Source of the DNA: Mermis nigrescens
Taxonomy: Eukaryota > Nematoda > Enoplea > Mermithida > Mermithidae
DNA: 64,000 nucleotides
Assembly: GCA_036768485.1 (NCBI GenBank)
Contig: JAVLUZ010000261.1
Span: 1 to 64,000, forward strand
Direction: 5' to 3'
Numbering within the stretch: position 1 is the first letter of the stretch; each line of letters starts with the position of its first letter. Made by a program: the position numbers and the translations under genes. Under the pieces are notes generated by a model that was given only the letters and a program-made list of their open reading frames with translations, was not told where the DNA came from and searched no databases. This document shows positions 1-11,065 of the stretch, in pieces.

Positions 1-768
1 ACTAGCAAAGAAAAATGCTCCGATGGAACAAAAAAGATGAATATACTTGGAATTGTGGATTATTATGGATGTATAAAGGAGGGGACTAGGAAAAATCTAC
101 CTAAAGTCGGAAAATCTGCTAAAAATCACACTTTCTCTAAGCAACGCAAAAAATCGATGTATATTCTGCGGCCAACACATTAAAATAAATATTCAACCAT
201 AACAATGATTGAAACAGCAGCACGTTAGCTATGCAGTAGCTATGGGAAATGATATTAAGTAAACTAACAGTCTTCCAAGCCAATTGAATGAAATAGCAAA
301 CATCGAAGACAATTGAAGACATGGTTGGTTTAAAACAGTAGGAAACGCGTAAGTTGACTTGAAACAGACTAAATGTAGATACACTAGCATGCCCGAAACG
401 ATTGTGTGCACTAATCAATCGGCTCCTGCTTTGCTTGCTATAATGCTCATAACAAAATAAAACAACTTTAAATACAATACCTCTTAGTTTTCTATCAATC
501 AAGTGCCAGCAATTTAAAAAAGCAACCTTGATAGATTTCGTTTATACACTCTTATCTGAAACTTTGAACATTATTTAAAAAAGACACTTTATTAGAGGCC
601 GCAGAATATACATCGATTTTTTGCGTTGCTTAGAGAAAGTGTGATTTTTAGCAGATTTTCCGACTTTAGGTAGATTTTTCCTAGTCCCCTCCTTTTACAT
701 CCATAATAATCCACAATTCCAAGTATATTCATCTTTTTTGTTCCATCGGAGCATTTTTCTTTGCTAGT
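1..768. repeat. Foldback (long inverted repeat), copy 1
   Basis: Bases 1-173 reappear as a nearly perfect reverse complement at 597-768, separated by a ~420-bp AT-rich spacer. The outer tip reads ACTAGCAAAG and the inner edge GGCCGCAG. The left arm begins at the window edge, so its outer limit is unknown. A diverged relative lies at 44164-44970. The structure fits a foldback DNA element or a palindromic MITE. The ORFs inside are short and have no recognisable content. Confidence 0.85.
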
Positions 769-1081
769 ACACTACTTTTAATTAGCGTGATTTCAGTACA
801 TCAGTCAGTAAACACAATCAGTAACATGCCACAATAATGACAACAGTCCAAGAACGCGGAAAACAATATTGTTCTTAACATCAGCATTATCCTTTTTAAA
901 CAAGACAACCTTATTGACACCATCCATTTTCAAATTGAAACTCCATTAAGTTATTTCTTCTTAATGTGTGCAGTTCACTTATAATCAAGCACAAATATTT
1001 AACCAATGAATTCACATTGCAAATCCTCACTCAATCAATACACAAGCACAATGTGTTGTGACTTTTGAAATTGAAAACACC

Positions 1082-1160
1082 CAATTTTCAATTTTCAAAT
1101 TGAAAATTGGATCAATTTTCAAATTGAAAATTAAGTCAATTTTCAAATTGAAAATAGGGT
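1082..1160. repeat. Tandem array of a palindromic 20-mer
   Basis: The self-complementary unit TCAATTTTCAAATTGAAAAT occurs about three times head to tail, with a partial copy at the start. Each unit could form a hairpin. The flanking sequence (769-1540) is AT-rich and shows no gene. Confidence 0.8.
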
Positions 1161-1539
1161 GTTTGAATTTGCGATAAAGAAAATAATCAAAAGATAGTCA
1201 CTTGGTTTATTTAAGCCGAGTAATAAAATAACGACCGTCCACCAATTCCAAACTAAACGCGACTAATCTGATCACTATGAAAAAGTTTTGAAAAATGAGC
1301 TTGCAAAGCGAGAGTTGTAAACCAAGAGAAACTTAAAGTTAAAACCTACCATTAAATTATTAAGAGAATTATAAAAGATTTTAAACTTTAAGAAAATGGA
1401 AAAGGCGGGATGTTGGTAAATTAGAAGACAAAGTTTTTCGGCAAAAATTCAAAAACTTCACGCAAATATCAAATGTAAGGAACACTAACGCTTTGATTTG
1501 GTAGTAAAATAAATTTGTAGTATAGACTACATATTAACA

Positions 1540-3720
1540 ACAAATGAATAGTGCAAACTTTACACAACTACAAGGTGTAGAGAATACTAACAGTTTACGG
1601 CTTATTAATGTACATGATTACAATAAAGCTGCATATCTTTGTCGACTTCTGTGCACAGTAGTGTGATTGCTGGTTCATTTTGAACCACTTTTGCAGGCAA
1701 TTTACATCAATTAAACGATAGCTCTCCATGTGCAAGATTTTGTGAAACATATTATAAACACGGCTAAGAAGGATTTAACTTTAATGCAGCCCATTTAAGA
1801 CAAAATTACATCTCTTCAATGATCTAAGGACACTTGAACATAATTTTTAAATCACTTCAGATTACTTTTGAGGGTAAACAAACTCACTTAATTGATGTCT
1901 CACATATGAATCCTAGAAAATTTCTTGACTTCAGTTACAAAGTCTCTGCAAGTCTATCGAATTAAGGTTAACACGTAATGTAAACTTTACACAAACACAT
2001 AGCGTAAAGAATATTTTAGTCGGATTCGTAATTTTGATATTGCTCCGATATTACTTTCAACATTTATGGAAAAATAAGTCTCCATAATGTTTTAAAGACA
2101 ATAAACATTAGGTTTAAACCAATTTGCAATACTGCTGAGTGTAAGCAAGCGCGTCCAACTGACGTATATATTTCATTCCCTGTAAATTTTTATATCTCAG
2201 GAAAAAATTTCGGTTTTTGCAATGCTCTAGAACAAAGGCTAACATGCAGTGTAAAAAATTACTCGGATATTATGATCAACATTCATGAAAAAATTATGTC
2301 TCTACAATGGTCTGAGGACATATAAACAATGAGTGTAAACTACTTTACATCACTGTTGGATGTAAACAAACGCACCTACGTGACGTCTCACATTTGATCC
2401 TTTGAAAACTTCTAGACTCCAGGAAAAGATTAGGTTTCTGGAATGCTTAAAAACGAAGATAAATACATATGTAGTGTAAACTTCATGTAAACACCTAGTG
2501 TAAAGAAGATTTTAGTCAGATTCGTAATTTTGATATTGTTCCGATATTACGATTAATATTTATGAAAAAATTAAGTCTACATAATGTTCTATGGGCAAAC
2601 TAACAATTGGTGTAAACTACTTTACAACACCGTAGAGTGTAAACATATGCGCCAGACTGGCATAACAAATTTGGTTCCTGGTCCATTTCTAGACATGATA
2701 AACGTGTCCCTGACTCGTAACCGGAGAAGCAGGCAAAAAAAACAAGACAGAAACGCATTTTAAACTCCAAATTTTTGACTTTACATTCGCTAAATATTAA
2801 TGTATTGACAATTTGCTTTGACATGCACCCGATATAAAGCACTTTATTTTTATTCTATTAGACTTATCCCGACTTCTGGACGGAGAAAGTGGCGAACAAA
2901 AAACGCAACAAAAACGTATTTTCCATCATTTAGAACACTGTAAACTTCAAAATTCCGTACCGAACTCCCCATTGAGTTTAAAGAAATTCGGTTTGGTACA
3001 ATTTGTAGCTTTTAAATCGTAGTACATTCCTGTGTGCCAAAATTCTGTTGCAAAAATTATTTGGTATGATTTATCAATCAAACTTCGGAAAAAACGTGTT
3101 TTTTCGCCCATTTTTTACCTCTGATTTCGAACTTTACACCCCCATAAATAACTCAATATTGCGTTTTTTTAAATGCAGTTTGCTGCGATGTTTAGCCCCT
3201 GAGAGGCACTTTATTAATGCTGTCTTCGATTTACACTGACTCATAAGCGGAAAAATTTGGCAGAGAAATCTTAGTTAAAATCCGTTTTTTACACCATCAA
3301 CTAGAGTGTAAACTTTAAACCCCAGGATCTAACTCACCATAGAGCATAGAAGACTTTGCTTATATGCAGAATGTAGCCCTTGATCCGCTCTACATTTCTG
3401 TCAGAAAACATCTTAAAAAACTCATAACCGGAGTTAGTATCGGACATAGGCAGGTTGAAAACTCGACCAAAAAGTGCTTTTTCACCCCCAGATTTTCGCA
3501 CTCTTTACACTGCCATTCGATAACTAATGCGAATTTCAAAAAACAAAAAAAGTGTCATCTGTAGAATTCATCCCTCTATTATCCTATCCTGTTCAGTCCT
3601 TCAAGTCATCAATACTCAGTTGTCCACATGCCGCAGTAAAAAGGTCCCAAAATTTGTCCTATGTTATAACGTTACACAAAAACTTTACACCTTCTTTACA
3701 CAGTCAGTTTTGAGTTTCAA
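1540..3720. repeat. Decayed tandem array, ~245-bp unit with GTGTAAAC motifs
   Basis: Blocks starting near 1765, 2010, 2255 and 2500 share phrases such as GATTCGTAATTTTGATATTG and repeated GTGTAAAC/TTTACAC words. Alternate units (2010 and 2502) are the most alike, which suggests a ~490-bp higher-order repeat. Weaker copies of the TGTAAACTT word continue to about 3700. This looks like an old satellite or the inside of a repetitive element. No coding content was recognised. Confidence 0.6.
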
Positions 3721-3865
3721 GAAAAACAAAAAAACACGGGCAGCGAATTTTTTTATTATCTTTCTTTTAAAAAAAACCGCACCTTCCAGAAATGTCCCGT
3801 TATAGCTGTAGGGGGTGCACAGGTGTTGGGGGTACCCAAGTATATTATAGGTACGCGCTAACGCG

Positions 3866-4264
3866 CTACCTAAGATTAGTAACAATAGGCTCGGTGCAAT
3901 TATTTTCGGTTTTTATGCTTAAGCCATTATTGCACTCTTCATCAGAGGCTAATTTATGCGGCTCAGAACCAGGGTCCTGGTTATTTGACTTATTAAGGGT
4001 GTGCGCATTATCGATGATCGTATCATTATGTAAATTATCTCTAACAGGGTTAGCATAATTATTAATGATCGATCGCGCATTGTTAAGTATATACTCGTCG
4101 TCAGAATGTGAAACACGCGAAGCATGTAATGACGAGGGTAATTTGTCATTATTTGTACTCGAATTAGAGTCAGCAAGTACGGTTTTTTGTTGGCAAACCA
4201 AATTAGAAGGAGTCAAAGGCTTTTTCTTCACCGGAGACGTTTTTAAAGTTTTCTTACCAGCCAT
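3866..4264 (-). CDS. Unidentified ORF, possible first exon or TE ORF
   Basis: This is a 132-codon ORF rich in Asn, Ser and Lys. The N-terminus MAGKKTLKTSPVKKKP is basic, and the C-terminal half is polar and probably disordered. The start context (AAAA before ATGG) is good for an animal gene. The stop falls inside CTTAG|GTAGCG, a plausible splice donor, so it could be the first exon of a longer gene running toward lower coordinates. It may equally be the start of a retroelement ORF. No domain or catalytic motif was seen and no function can be assigned. Confidence 0.3.
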   Translation of the reverse strand: MAGKKTLKTSPVKKKPLTPSNLVCQQKTVLADSNSSTNNDKLPSSLHASRVSHSDDEYILNNARSIINNYANPVRDNLHNDTIIDNAHTLNKSNNQDPGSEPHKLASDEECNNGLSIKTENNCTEPIVTNLR

Positions 4265-4545
4265 TTTTAGGTATGAAAACGTCTAAAAATGTAATGTTTG
4301 GTAAAAGAAATTTGACCAATTCGGAATTCTGCGAAAAATGTTTCGAATTTAACCGTTTTTTGAGATCGAAAAAGGTATCTTCACGTATATAGTATTCACT
4401 TACACTTGGTAAGCTGTAACTAACGTGAAAATCAAAAGATATTTGTAAGACTAAGTGTGAGCAGCGTACAGCATGCGAGCTTAGATCACATGTAGGCAAA
4501 AAACCTATGTGGCAAAATATATCGTCGAGGGAAAATGATGAGAAA

Positions 4546-4662
4546 TCGTCGCCTGAGGGTCGACGGAAATGGAAAGTTGTCGTCGCCAGAGGGTCGACGG
4601 AAATGGAAAAATAATAGTGTCCTCAATACCTTCGTCGCCAGAGGGTCGACGGAAATGGAAGA
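4546..4662. repeat. Short tandem repeat, GTCGCCAGAGGGTCGACGG unit
   Basis: Three near-identical copies of a ~30-bp unit ending GGTCGACGGAAATGGAA lie at about 4546, 4577 and 4631. The spacing is uneven. The ORFs that run through it are products of the repeat. Confidence 0.75.
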
Positions 4663-4927
4663 ATATGAACGACTTTGCCAGGATATACAAAAGCTTTGCC
4701 ACGAACGCTTACCTAAATGCGCACTGCCACGAACACGGTCGACACAATAACAGAGGTGAACGAAACGTTACACATAGTTTAGATAGCCAAAAATATTGAT
4801 TTTTGGGTATTTAAATTATTTTTAAGATGACTGACCAGTTCGGTTGTAGCTAGCAACCTCGAAGGGGGAAACTTCCAGTATAAATACAAAGGATAAATAT
4901 ACTGAATATAAATACAGGGACCTCCAG

Positions 4928-5989
4928 TATAAATACAATGAGGATCCGCTCTATGTCTACAAAATCAACATAGAAACGGATGTATGTATTCACCTTCGGG
5001 ATTTACTTAGGTACCTAAATCTGCTCTTAGCGCTGGTCCCAATCGCGTAGTCAAATAACAACTTCGATTTTCTGGACCCTTGTAGACCTACGGCTTCCGA
5101 CTCCCTCAGTCCTAATATTGCTGACCGCTTTTCGTCGGGAGTCTCAGCAGCTACGCCCTAAATCCTAACACTCGTACCTACCTAAATCCCGGAATGCCGC
5201 CAGGTCAGTTGACCTATCTCACCCCAGCTCAAGTTGATAAATTAACTTATTTTCTTAGTTTACACTTGTCTTGAAATGCTTTTGGTTCCTAATCAGTGCA
5301 GCACTCTAGACCTTAAATACAGCAACAGCGAGCTCTCATCTGGTCAATCATCATAAATAATTAAATAAAGTTTTTGGCTAATTTTAGAGTTGAGAAAAGA
5401 TTATTGAATTTTGAGCGAAATAAATAATTAAACAGTATTCACCATTCCTTTCCACTATTAATAGAAGTCCTCGACGATGTAAAGGCGACCAATATATTTA
5501 GGAAAAAATCATACACTGCCATATAATACAACAAACTCACTAAAATCGACCAATTCATAAATGCCAAATTTACATGTCTCAATTGGCGTCCATCGACGCT
5601 CACAAAAAATAGAACTGAACGATATTATAGGTTATGTAAAAACTAATATGGAACACGAACGTTGGCGTCCATCGACGCTCACAAAAAATAGAACTGAACG
5701 TAAAATAATACAATATATCGCGTTTTACTAAAATGATCATAATAATGCAATGAAATCGTACATTCAATAACTCTTACAAAGCAAATTACTGATGTTAGCA
5801 TATACGTAACTCTGGTTTACCCGACAAGTATCTAATAGAATTTTGTAATAAAAATTAGGGATTAAGTGGGAAGACCGAAGGCATAGCCCACAGTGCACTA
5901 TCGTTGATAGCTACTAGTATTGGCTATTTGAGTAGCTACCGCGACCTGCTAAGGCAAGTTCGCCAAACCGCGTAACTCTCGTAGTTACA
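4928..5989 (-). mobile_element. LTR-like repeat a, same family as the Gypsy-2 LTR
   Basis: This ~1.06-kb block is homologous to 53694-54744 and, inverted, to 6723-7775. Shared landmarks are CTTAGCGCTGG near 5030, the segment CCTAATATTGCTG near 5110, AGTTGACCTATCTC near 5210 and GGGAAGACCGAAGGCATAGC near 5870. In element orientation (minus strand) it begins TGTAACTACGAGAG at 5989. No internal retroelement sequence adjoins it, so it looks like a solo LTR. No clear target duplication was found at its lower edge. Confidence 0.7.
5583..5699. repeat. Direct repeat inside LTR a
   Basis: A ~39-bp segment starting TTGGCGTCCATCGACGCTCA occurs at 5583 and again at about 5661, with some 40 bp between. 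Only this LTR copy shows the duplication clearly. Confidence 0.8.
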
Positions 5990-6722
5990 ATACTCCAACA
6001 GGCATTGAAGCCGATGACGAGCAAAGACGGGCTATAGCGGCATGCCTACCATGCTCACCAGGCAAGCCAATGACGAGCTAAGACGGGCTATTGGTATGCC
6101 TACCACGCTCACCAGGCAATTATGCTCACCAATCGATCGAGCACATGTGTTGTTCTCTTGGTGTTGCATTTGAGCGGTATTGCACGCCGCCTTTTCAACG
6201 GCGCTGCAGTCGGGTGTTAACCTGTGAGTTTATGCTTTGGGTGGGCATGAAACTCAGCCGATCTCGTTTTTGTTTGAGCGCTGGTTCGGCTCGCGAAAGC
6301 AACCGAACACTGATCAGTGGCGGACCTTCAGGTCTGCCCAGTTTTGTGAGACTCTTACATACTTACATATGTAGGTACTACATAGGTAAAGTCTGTTTCA
6401 TTTAACTTTGCCGTTTTCTTTAAATTTTTCCGCAAGAATCAGGCTGCAAAAGTTGTTAAAAATTTTGATTTTGTAATGCGACTGTACAATGGCATACAGT
6501 TGTAATTGAGAAGCCTAAAAACCGGGCAGGTCCGAAGACCCGCCACTGTGCAGCATTCGGTCGCTTGCGCGAGCCGAACCAGTGCTCAATTACCAAAAAC
6601 TTCGCGCTATTCAACCTGGAGATGAAACGCCATCTCGACGGGTTAAAGCGCAAAAGAAACGCAAAATCTATAATTAGCGCGCCCGAGCCGCAAAATGAGC
6701 TGACAGGAAAGCACATCCATAA
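5990..6722. repeat. Inverted-repeat centre between two head-to-head LTRs
   Basis: At 6005-6118 a ~60-bp unit containing GACGAGCAAAGACGGGCTAT is repeated twice. Further in, 6277-6325 and 6540-6587 are inverted copies of one segment built around GGTTCGGCTCGCG and CAGTGGCGG. The whole 4.9-7.8 kb region can therefore fold on itself around ~6.4 kb. The short ORFs here (for example 6091-6405) follow the repeats and are not taken as genes. Confidence 0.65.
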
Positions 6723-7775
6723 TGTAACTGCGAGAGTTATACGGTGCGAACTCGTTCCATTAGTTCGCACAGGCCTTCGACAACAGCTTGGTATTGTATC
6801 GGTTAACATAGCCAATTGCGAGTTGACATCTGCGGATGGGTGAGCTCGTTGCTATGCCTTCCATTCTCATATAAATCCCTAATTTTTATTACAAAATCTT
6901 TTAGATACCTGTTCGGTAAAACAGAATTAAGTATATGATAATAGTAATTGTTTTACTTGATTACCGCTTGTCGTATTCTAGAAGCTTCGATTTGAATTAA
7001 AAGTTATTTTGTCTAATGTTAATTTGACTTAAACTTTCGTTTTACTGTATTGATCCCGTGATGGTATGTTAGTAGTTGAGTTTTGACGAAGTCGTCGTTT
7101 GTTTTATTTTATCGTTAGTGACTTTTGTTTTTGCTTTCCGGCATCCGCCGAGTGTACATATCTGAATAAAATATAAAACCAACCCAGGGGTTATCTATAC
7201 CGAGGGTGTGGAAGGCCGGCTATCCCTACGTCGAGGGTTTCTTTGATTTTGGTGGAGAGGAAAGATGAATATTTTTGATTGTGTATTTACTCAAAATTCA
7301 ATATTCTTTTATCAACCCGAAAATTAGCTAGAAATCTTATTTAATTATTTATGATGATTGATCAGCTTAGAGCTCGTTGGTGTTGTTTTCAAATTTCATT
7401 GTTCTACTTACATTAGGAACCAAAACATTTCGAATCAAGTGTAAACTTTGAAAACAAGTTAATTTATCAACTTGAGCAGGGATGAGATAGGTCAACTGAC
7501 CTCGCGGCACTTCCGGGGTTTAGGTAGGTACTCTATGATCTAGGGCGTAGCTGCTAAGACTCCCGACGAAAGCGCAGTCAGCAATATTAGGACTGAGGGA
7601 GTCGAAGCCGTAGGTCTACAAGGGTCCAGAAGATCGAAGTTGTTATTGACTACGCGATCGGGACCAGCGCTAAGAGCAGCTTAGGTACTTACGTAAGTAA
7701 ATCCCGAAGGCAAATGTCAGGCCGGTCCGTATCTGCGTCGACTTCGTAGGCGCAGTGCGAACCCCTACATTTACA
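6723..7775 (+). mobile_element. Solo LTR b, Gypsy-2 family, inverted relative to LTR a
   Basis: It runs from TGTAACTGCGAGAG to CATTTACA, giving TG...CA ends and ~1,053 bp, matching the LTR at 53694-54744 in the opposite orientation. The four bases ATAA flank both ends. The sequence before it (GAGCTGACAGGAAAGCAC) continues after it within a short tandem array, as expected for insertion into that array with a 4-bp duplication. No gag or pol sequence is attached. Confidence 0.75.
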
Positions 7776-7885
7776 ATAACAGCGAAACGTGCTGTTGGGA
7801 AAGCAAGTCTTAACAGCGAAACGAGCTGACAGGAAAGCACGTCCATAACAGCGAAACGAGCTTCTGGGAAAGTGTGACGACTACA
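7776..7885. repeat. Short tandem array, AACAGCGAAACG unit
   Basis: The phrase AACAGCGAAACGNGCT recurs three times (near 7780, 7813 and 7847) with GGGAAAGC or GGAAAGC between. A further copy lies before the solo LTR at about 6695, so the LTR split this array. From 7885 to 8560 I see no gene. Confidence 0.7.
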
Positions 7886-8559
7886 TGTCTACAGTAACCC
7901 ATTTTACTGTATGAATCCTGTTTATATATAGGTACATAGTTACGTATACAACAAAGGGCCGGTTGTTTACAAGCCAACTGGTACCTATTACTGTAAGGCG
8001 GAAGTCATATTGCATTATCACCATTGAGTGGGCGGTTGCTTATCGATTGCCCGGGCTATGTCTGTTACATTTTCTCTCCCCTTTAAATATGAAGTTCTAT
8101 CCTCTGAGTTGTAGGCAAAGTAGTTTGAGGCCTGAGTGTAAATTTTGTCGTCACTCTAAAGCTAGGTTGTATCGGCGGAAAAGTTAAGGAAAATGAAGCA
8201 GATACTGTAGCTAAGAAATTGTAGAAAAAATCGTCCGCGGCCCGTGCCTTTTTAATAATGTTTGCCACGGCATGGCGATAGCGCTGTGTCCGATCATTCA
8301 TATTATTATTGGACGGTATTCACTGATAATTTATTGTTAAAAGGACTTTTAATCATTTTTCGGGCAACTTTTCAGGTCTGTAAGATTATATAATTTTTGG
8401 TAACGTTTCAGGAATTCGGGCGGATGATTTTAGTCTTCTTAATCAATAGGTATCCTTTTTAATCAGTAACTCAAACATGTACTTTTGAGTCTAAAGTTCA
8501 ACGCTGGCGTCGCTCAGCGAGTCTGCATCGTCAGCGACGGGGCGTTGAAGACCATGATA

Positions 8560-9200
8560 TGGACGCTTACGTTCTACTGTAGTTGGTCAATCGTAGTAGA
8601 TCACAGCGGCGCTGCGTTTGCAATTTCCGTGACAAGAACTGTACATGGTTAGCATAATTTCTAGCGTTCTATTGAAGCGTTAAACTAAACCGTTCGTCTG
8701 CGGATGATATGCCGACGAGTTAATATGTCGAACTTTGCACAATTGACAGACTTGCTGAAATACTTCGGCCATAAATGGTTTTCCCTATCAGAGAGAATCT
8801 CTTTTGGCTCGCCGAAACGACTAATGATCCGATCCATTGATACTCGAGCGACTGTCTCTGCTCGGATGTCCGGAATGGCCGCAGCTTCGGCCCACTTAGT
8901 GAATTGGTCGATGAATATGATGTGTCGGTTGTCTCTGGGTGTAATAGGAAGGGGACCCATCGTGTCAACAACCCAGCAATCAAAAATTTGTCCAACCGGT
9001 ACAGGTTTCATGGGTTGGGCGTGAGAGCGTTGATTGTTTGGCTTCCGTCTTTGGCAAGGTAGGCACTGCTTGCAATATTCCCAGATGTCAGTTCGCATTC
9101 GTGGCCAGTGAAATCGTTCACGGACCTTATCGAGTGTTCTTGCAAAACTGAGGTGCTCAGCGAGAGCATCTTTGTGCATTGTGTCTAATTATTCTCGCAC
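8560..9200 (-). pseudogene. Gypsy-1 integrase, decayed
   Basis: The longest open stretch is 8685-9179. It contains the N-terminal HHCC zinc region (His residues in MHKDALAEHL and ERFHWPRM, then CKQCLPCQRRK) and the start of the DDE core, with Asp in VVDTMGP and Asp in ILSDR. Beyond about 8760 the frame changes, and the codon where the third catalytic residue is expected, after YHPQTNGLV, is a TAA stop at 8680-8682. Downstream sequence is decayed. It belongs to the minus-strand Gypsy-1 element whose RNase H, RT and protease follow at higher coordinates. This copy cannot make active integrase. Confidence 0.85.
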
Positions 9201-9414
9201 TCGTCGCCTAGGTACTGCCACTCTCGGTCTTTTTTTACGTCTGGAAGATATTTAAGTAAGCCGTTATCTAATATGTTATTCTCAGCTGCTTTTAGTTTTT
9301 CTGCATCTAAGCCATCTGTTTCACGGTCAGTCTAAAATAATCGATAAATTGGACCTAGGAATGTGTCCTTACGTTGCGCTAATGTCCAATCTCTTGCTAA
9401 ATCATTTGCTATAT

Positions 9415-9756
9415 TTATAACATTAATTTTTTTGAATTGGGCGGTCCATATTTCTCTCTAGGTACTGATAAACTTCGTAAGCCTTTGCGTTCCACTAATA
9501 CGTTTTGTAAGCATTTATGTTCTGCTGATGAGCTTCGTAAATATTTGTGTTCGGTTGATCTGTGTTTTACTGATTTTGTGCTTGGATCAACCGAGTCTAT
9601 TATTTTGCTAATCGCTTCTGGACTCATTGGTAACCGTGACAACGCGTCTGCATTTTCGTTTTCCTTGCCCCTTCGATATATAATTTTAAAATCATATTCC
9701 TGTAGGGAGATTACCCATCGAACCAAGCGTGGAGAGGCGACATCATGGATTTTAAG
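9415..9756 (-). pseudogene. Gypsy-1 RNase H, C-terminal part
   Basis: The frame reads through VRWVISLQEYDFKIIYRRGK and NADALSRLP, the typical end of a Ty3/Gypsy RNase H domain with its conserved Asp-Ala-Leu-Ser-Arg. It is separated from the N-terminal part (10661 onward) by the hAT-like element at 9757-10652. Removing that insertion and one target duplication makes the two pieces continuous through the [10 protein letters not shown] region. After the RNase H end the linker to integrase holds stops. Confidence 0.85.
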
Positions 9757-10652
9757 TAGAGCTGTGCCGGGGCCAGGCCCCGGCCCCGGCCCCGGCGCCG
9801 GGGCCTAGGCCCCGGCCCCGGGCCGGGGCCAGGCTGGCCCCGGCACCGGGGCCGGGGCCAATGTTAGAGTCGATTATAATGTAGAAACTAGATAATGTTT
9901 TGGGCAGATTTACCTTCAAACTCAATTTCAAGCAAACCACAGATCTTGCTAATTCAAATCTTTATTTCACTATGTCAGATTGGTGCAAACTTCTAGTTAA
10001 TAATCAAAATTGACATATTTTAAATTGCAATTCATATAGACGAGCATTTCCAGCTTGCTTGGTAGCAGACAGCTACGTCTATCAGAACAAATAGAATAAT
10101 AAGCCTAAAAAAGTGCAAAGTAAAGCACATTGAGGAACGCATCCAAGTCAGATGAGTTAAATCCATACATGGGCAGCTCAAAAATTCTAGAAGGTCCAAA
10201 ATTTTTCAAAGTCAAAAAGTGCCTGATAACATATGGTAGAGCGAAAAAAACACAGTTTTCTCGCGTTTCTCTGAGAGCTATCCATTAGCATCAAAAAACA
10301 GCAGAAAAACAGAAAAAATTCTTACTGAAAATTAAATTCTGGGGGGTCTAGCGGATTTTTTTTGGGGGGGAGAATAACAATTCTGGGGGTCTAGATCCCC
10401 CGATGCCCATGTTCTGTTATATCTTGTAATCCCAACAAATATTAACGCTTGACGTGCATATCTACAAGCAAGAATTTATGCATAGGTACATATAAGGGGT
10501 AGGGCAGGGTCGTACTATAAGCATGGTAAAGCACGCTATTATTGGCCCCGGCCAGGCCCCGGCCCCGGCCCCGGCCCCGGCCCCGGCACCGGGGCCTAGG
10601 CCCCGGCCCCGGCCCCGGCCCCGGCAAAAAAGGCGGCCCCGGCACAGCTCTA
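9757..10652. mobile_element. hAT-like non-autonomous element A with GGCCCC arrays
   Basis: The 896-bp element starts TAGAGCTGTGCCGGGGCC and ends with the exact reverse complement, an 18-bp perfect TIR. It is flanked by the 8-bp duplication ATTTTAAG (9749-9756 and 10653-10660). Just inside each end is an array of GGCCCC/GGGGCC hexamers (about 9766-9860 and 10545-10640). The middle is AT-rich and shows no transposase. TIR sequence and TSD length point to the hAT superfamily. It sits in the RNase H region of Gypsy-1. Confidence 0.92.
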
Positions 10653-10660
10653 ATTTTAAG

Positions 10661-11065
10661 TAGTCTTATTGGTGCGTGATCAGTCAGTAATGTAAATTTG
10701 TGTCCATAGATATACGGGCGGAATTGTTTTATTGCCCATACTATAGCCAGCGCCTCTTTCTCAATCGTAGAGTAGTTCGCTCAGCTTTCGTTAAAGTTCT
10801 TGATACAAATGCTATAGGTTTTTCTTGACCATCAGCAATATGAGCTAATACTCCTCCCACTCCGTATCCACTTGCATCAGTTTGTATTATGAATGCTTGC
10901 GTATAATCTGGAAATGCGAGAGTAGTCGCTGTTTCGAGATTATTTTTAATTTGCTTGAAGTTTTTGTCACATTCTCGAGTCCATTCAAACTTTTGACCTT
11001 TTCGTAATAGCTTGTTTAATGCTGCTGTTTTGGATGCAAAATCTCGAATAAATGCCGGTAATAAT
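10661..11065 (-). pseudogene. Gypsy-1 RNase H, N-terminal part and RT connection
   Basis: The minus strand encodes the connection region after RT (KGQKFEWTRECDKNFKQI), then the RNase H start with IIQTDASGYGVGGVL (first catalytic Asp) and a [17 protein letters not shown] helix (catalytic Glu). At least two frameshifts occur, one after LRLRKR and one near 11055. The RT end of this piece is cut by hAT-like element B. Confidence 0.85.

Noticed and set aside
6091..6843. ORFs in the 6.1-6.8 kb inverted repeat
   Set aside because: The two opposite-strand ORFs mirror the inverted repeat and match no known protein pattern.
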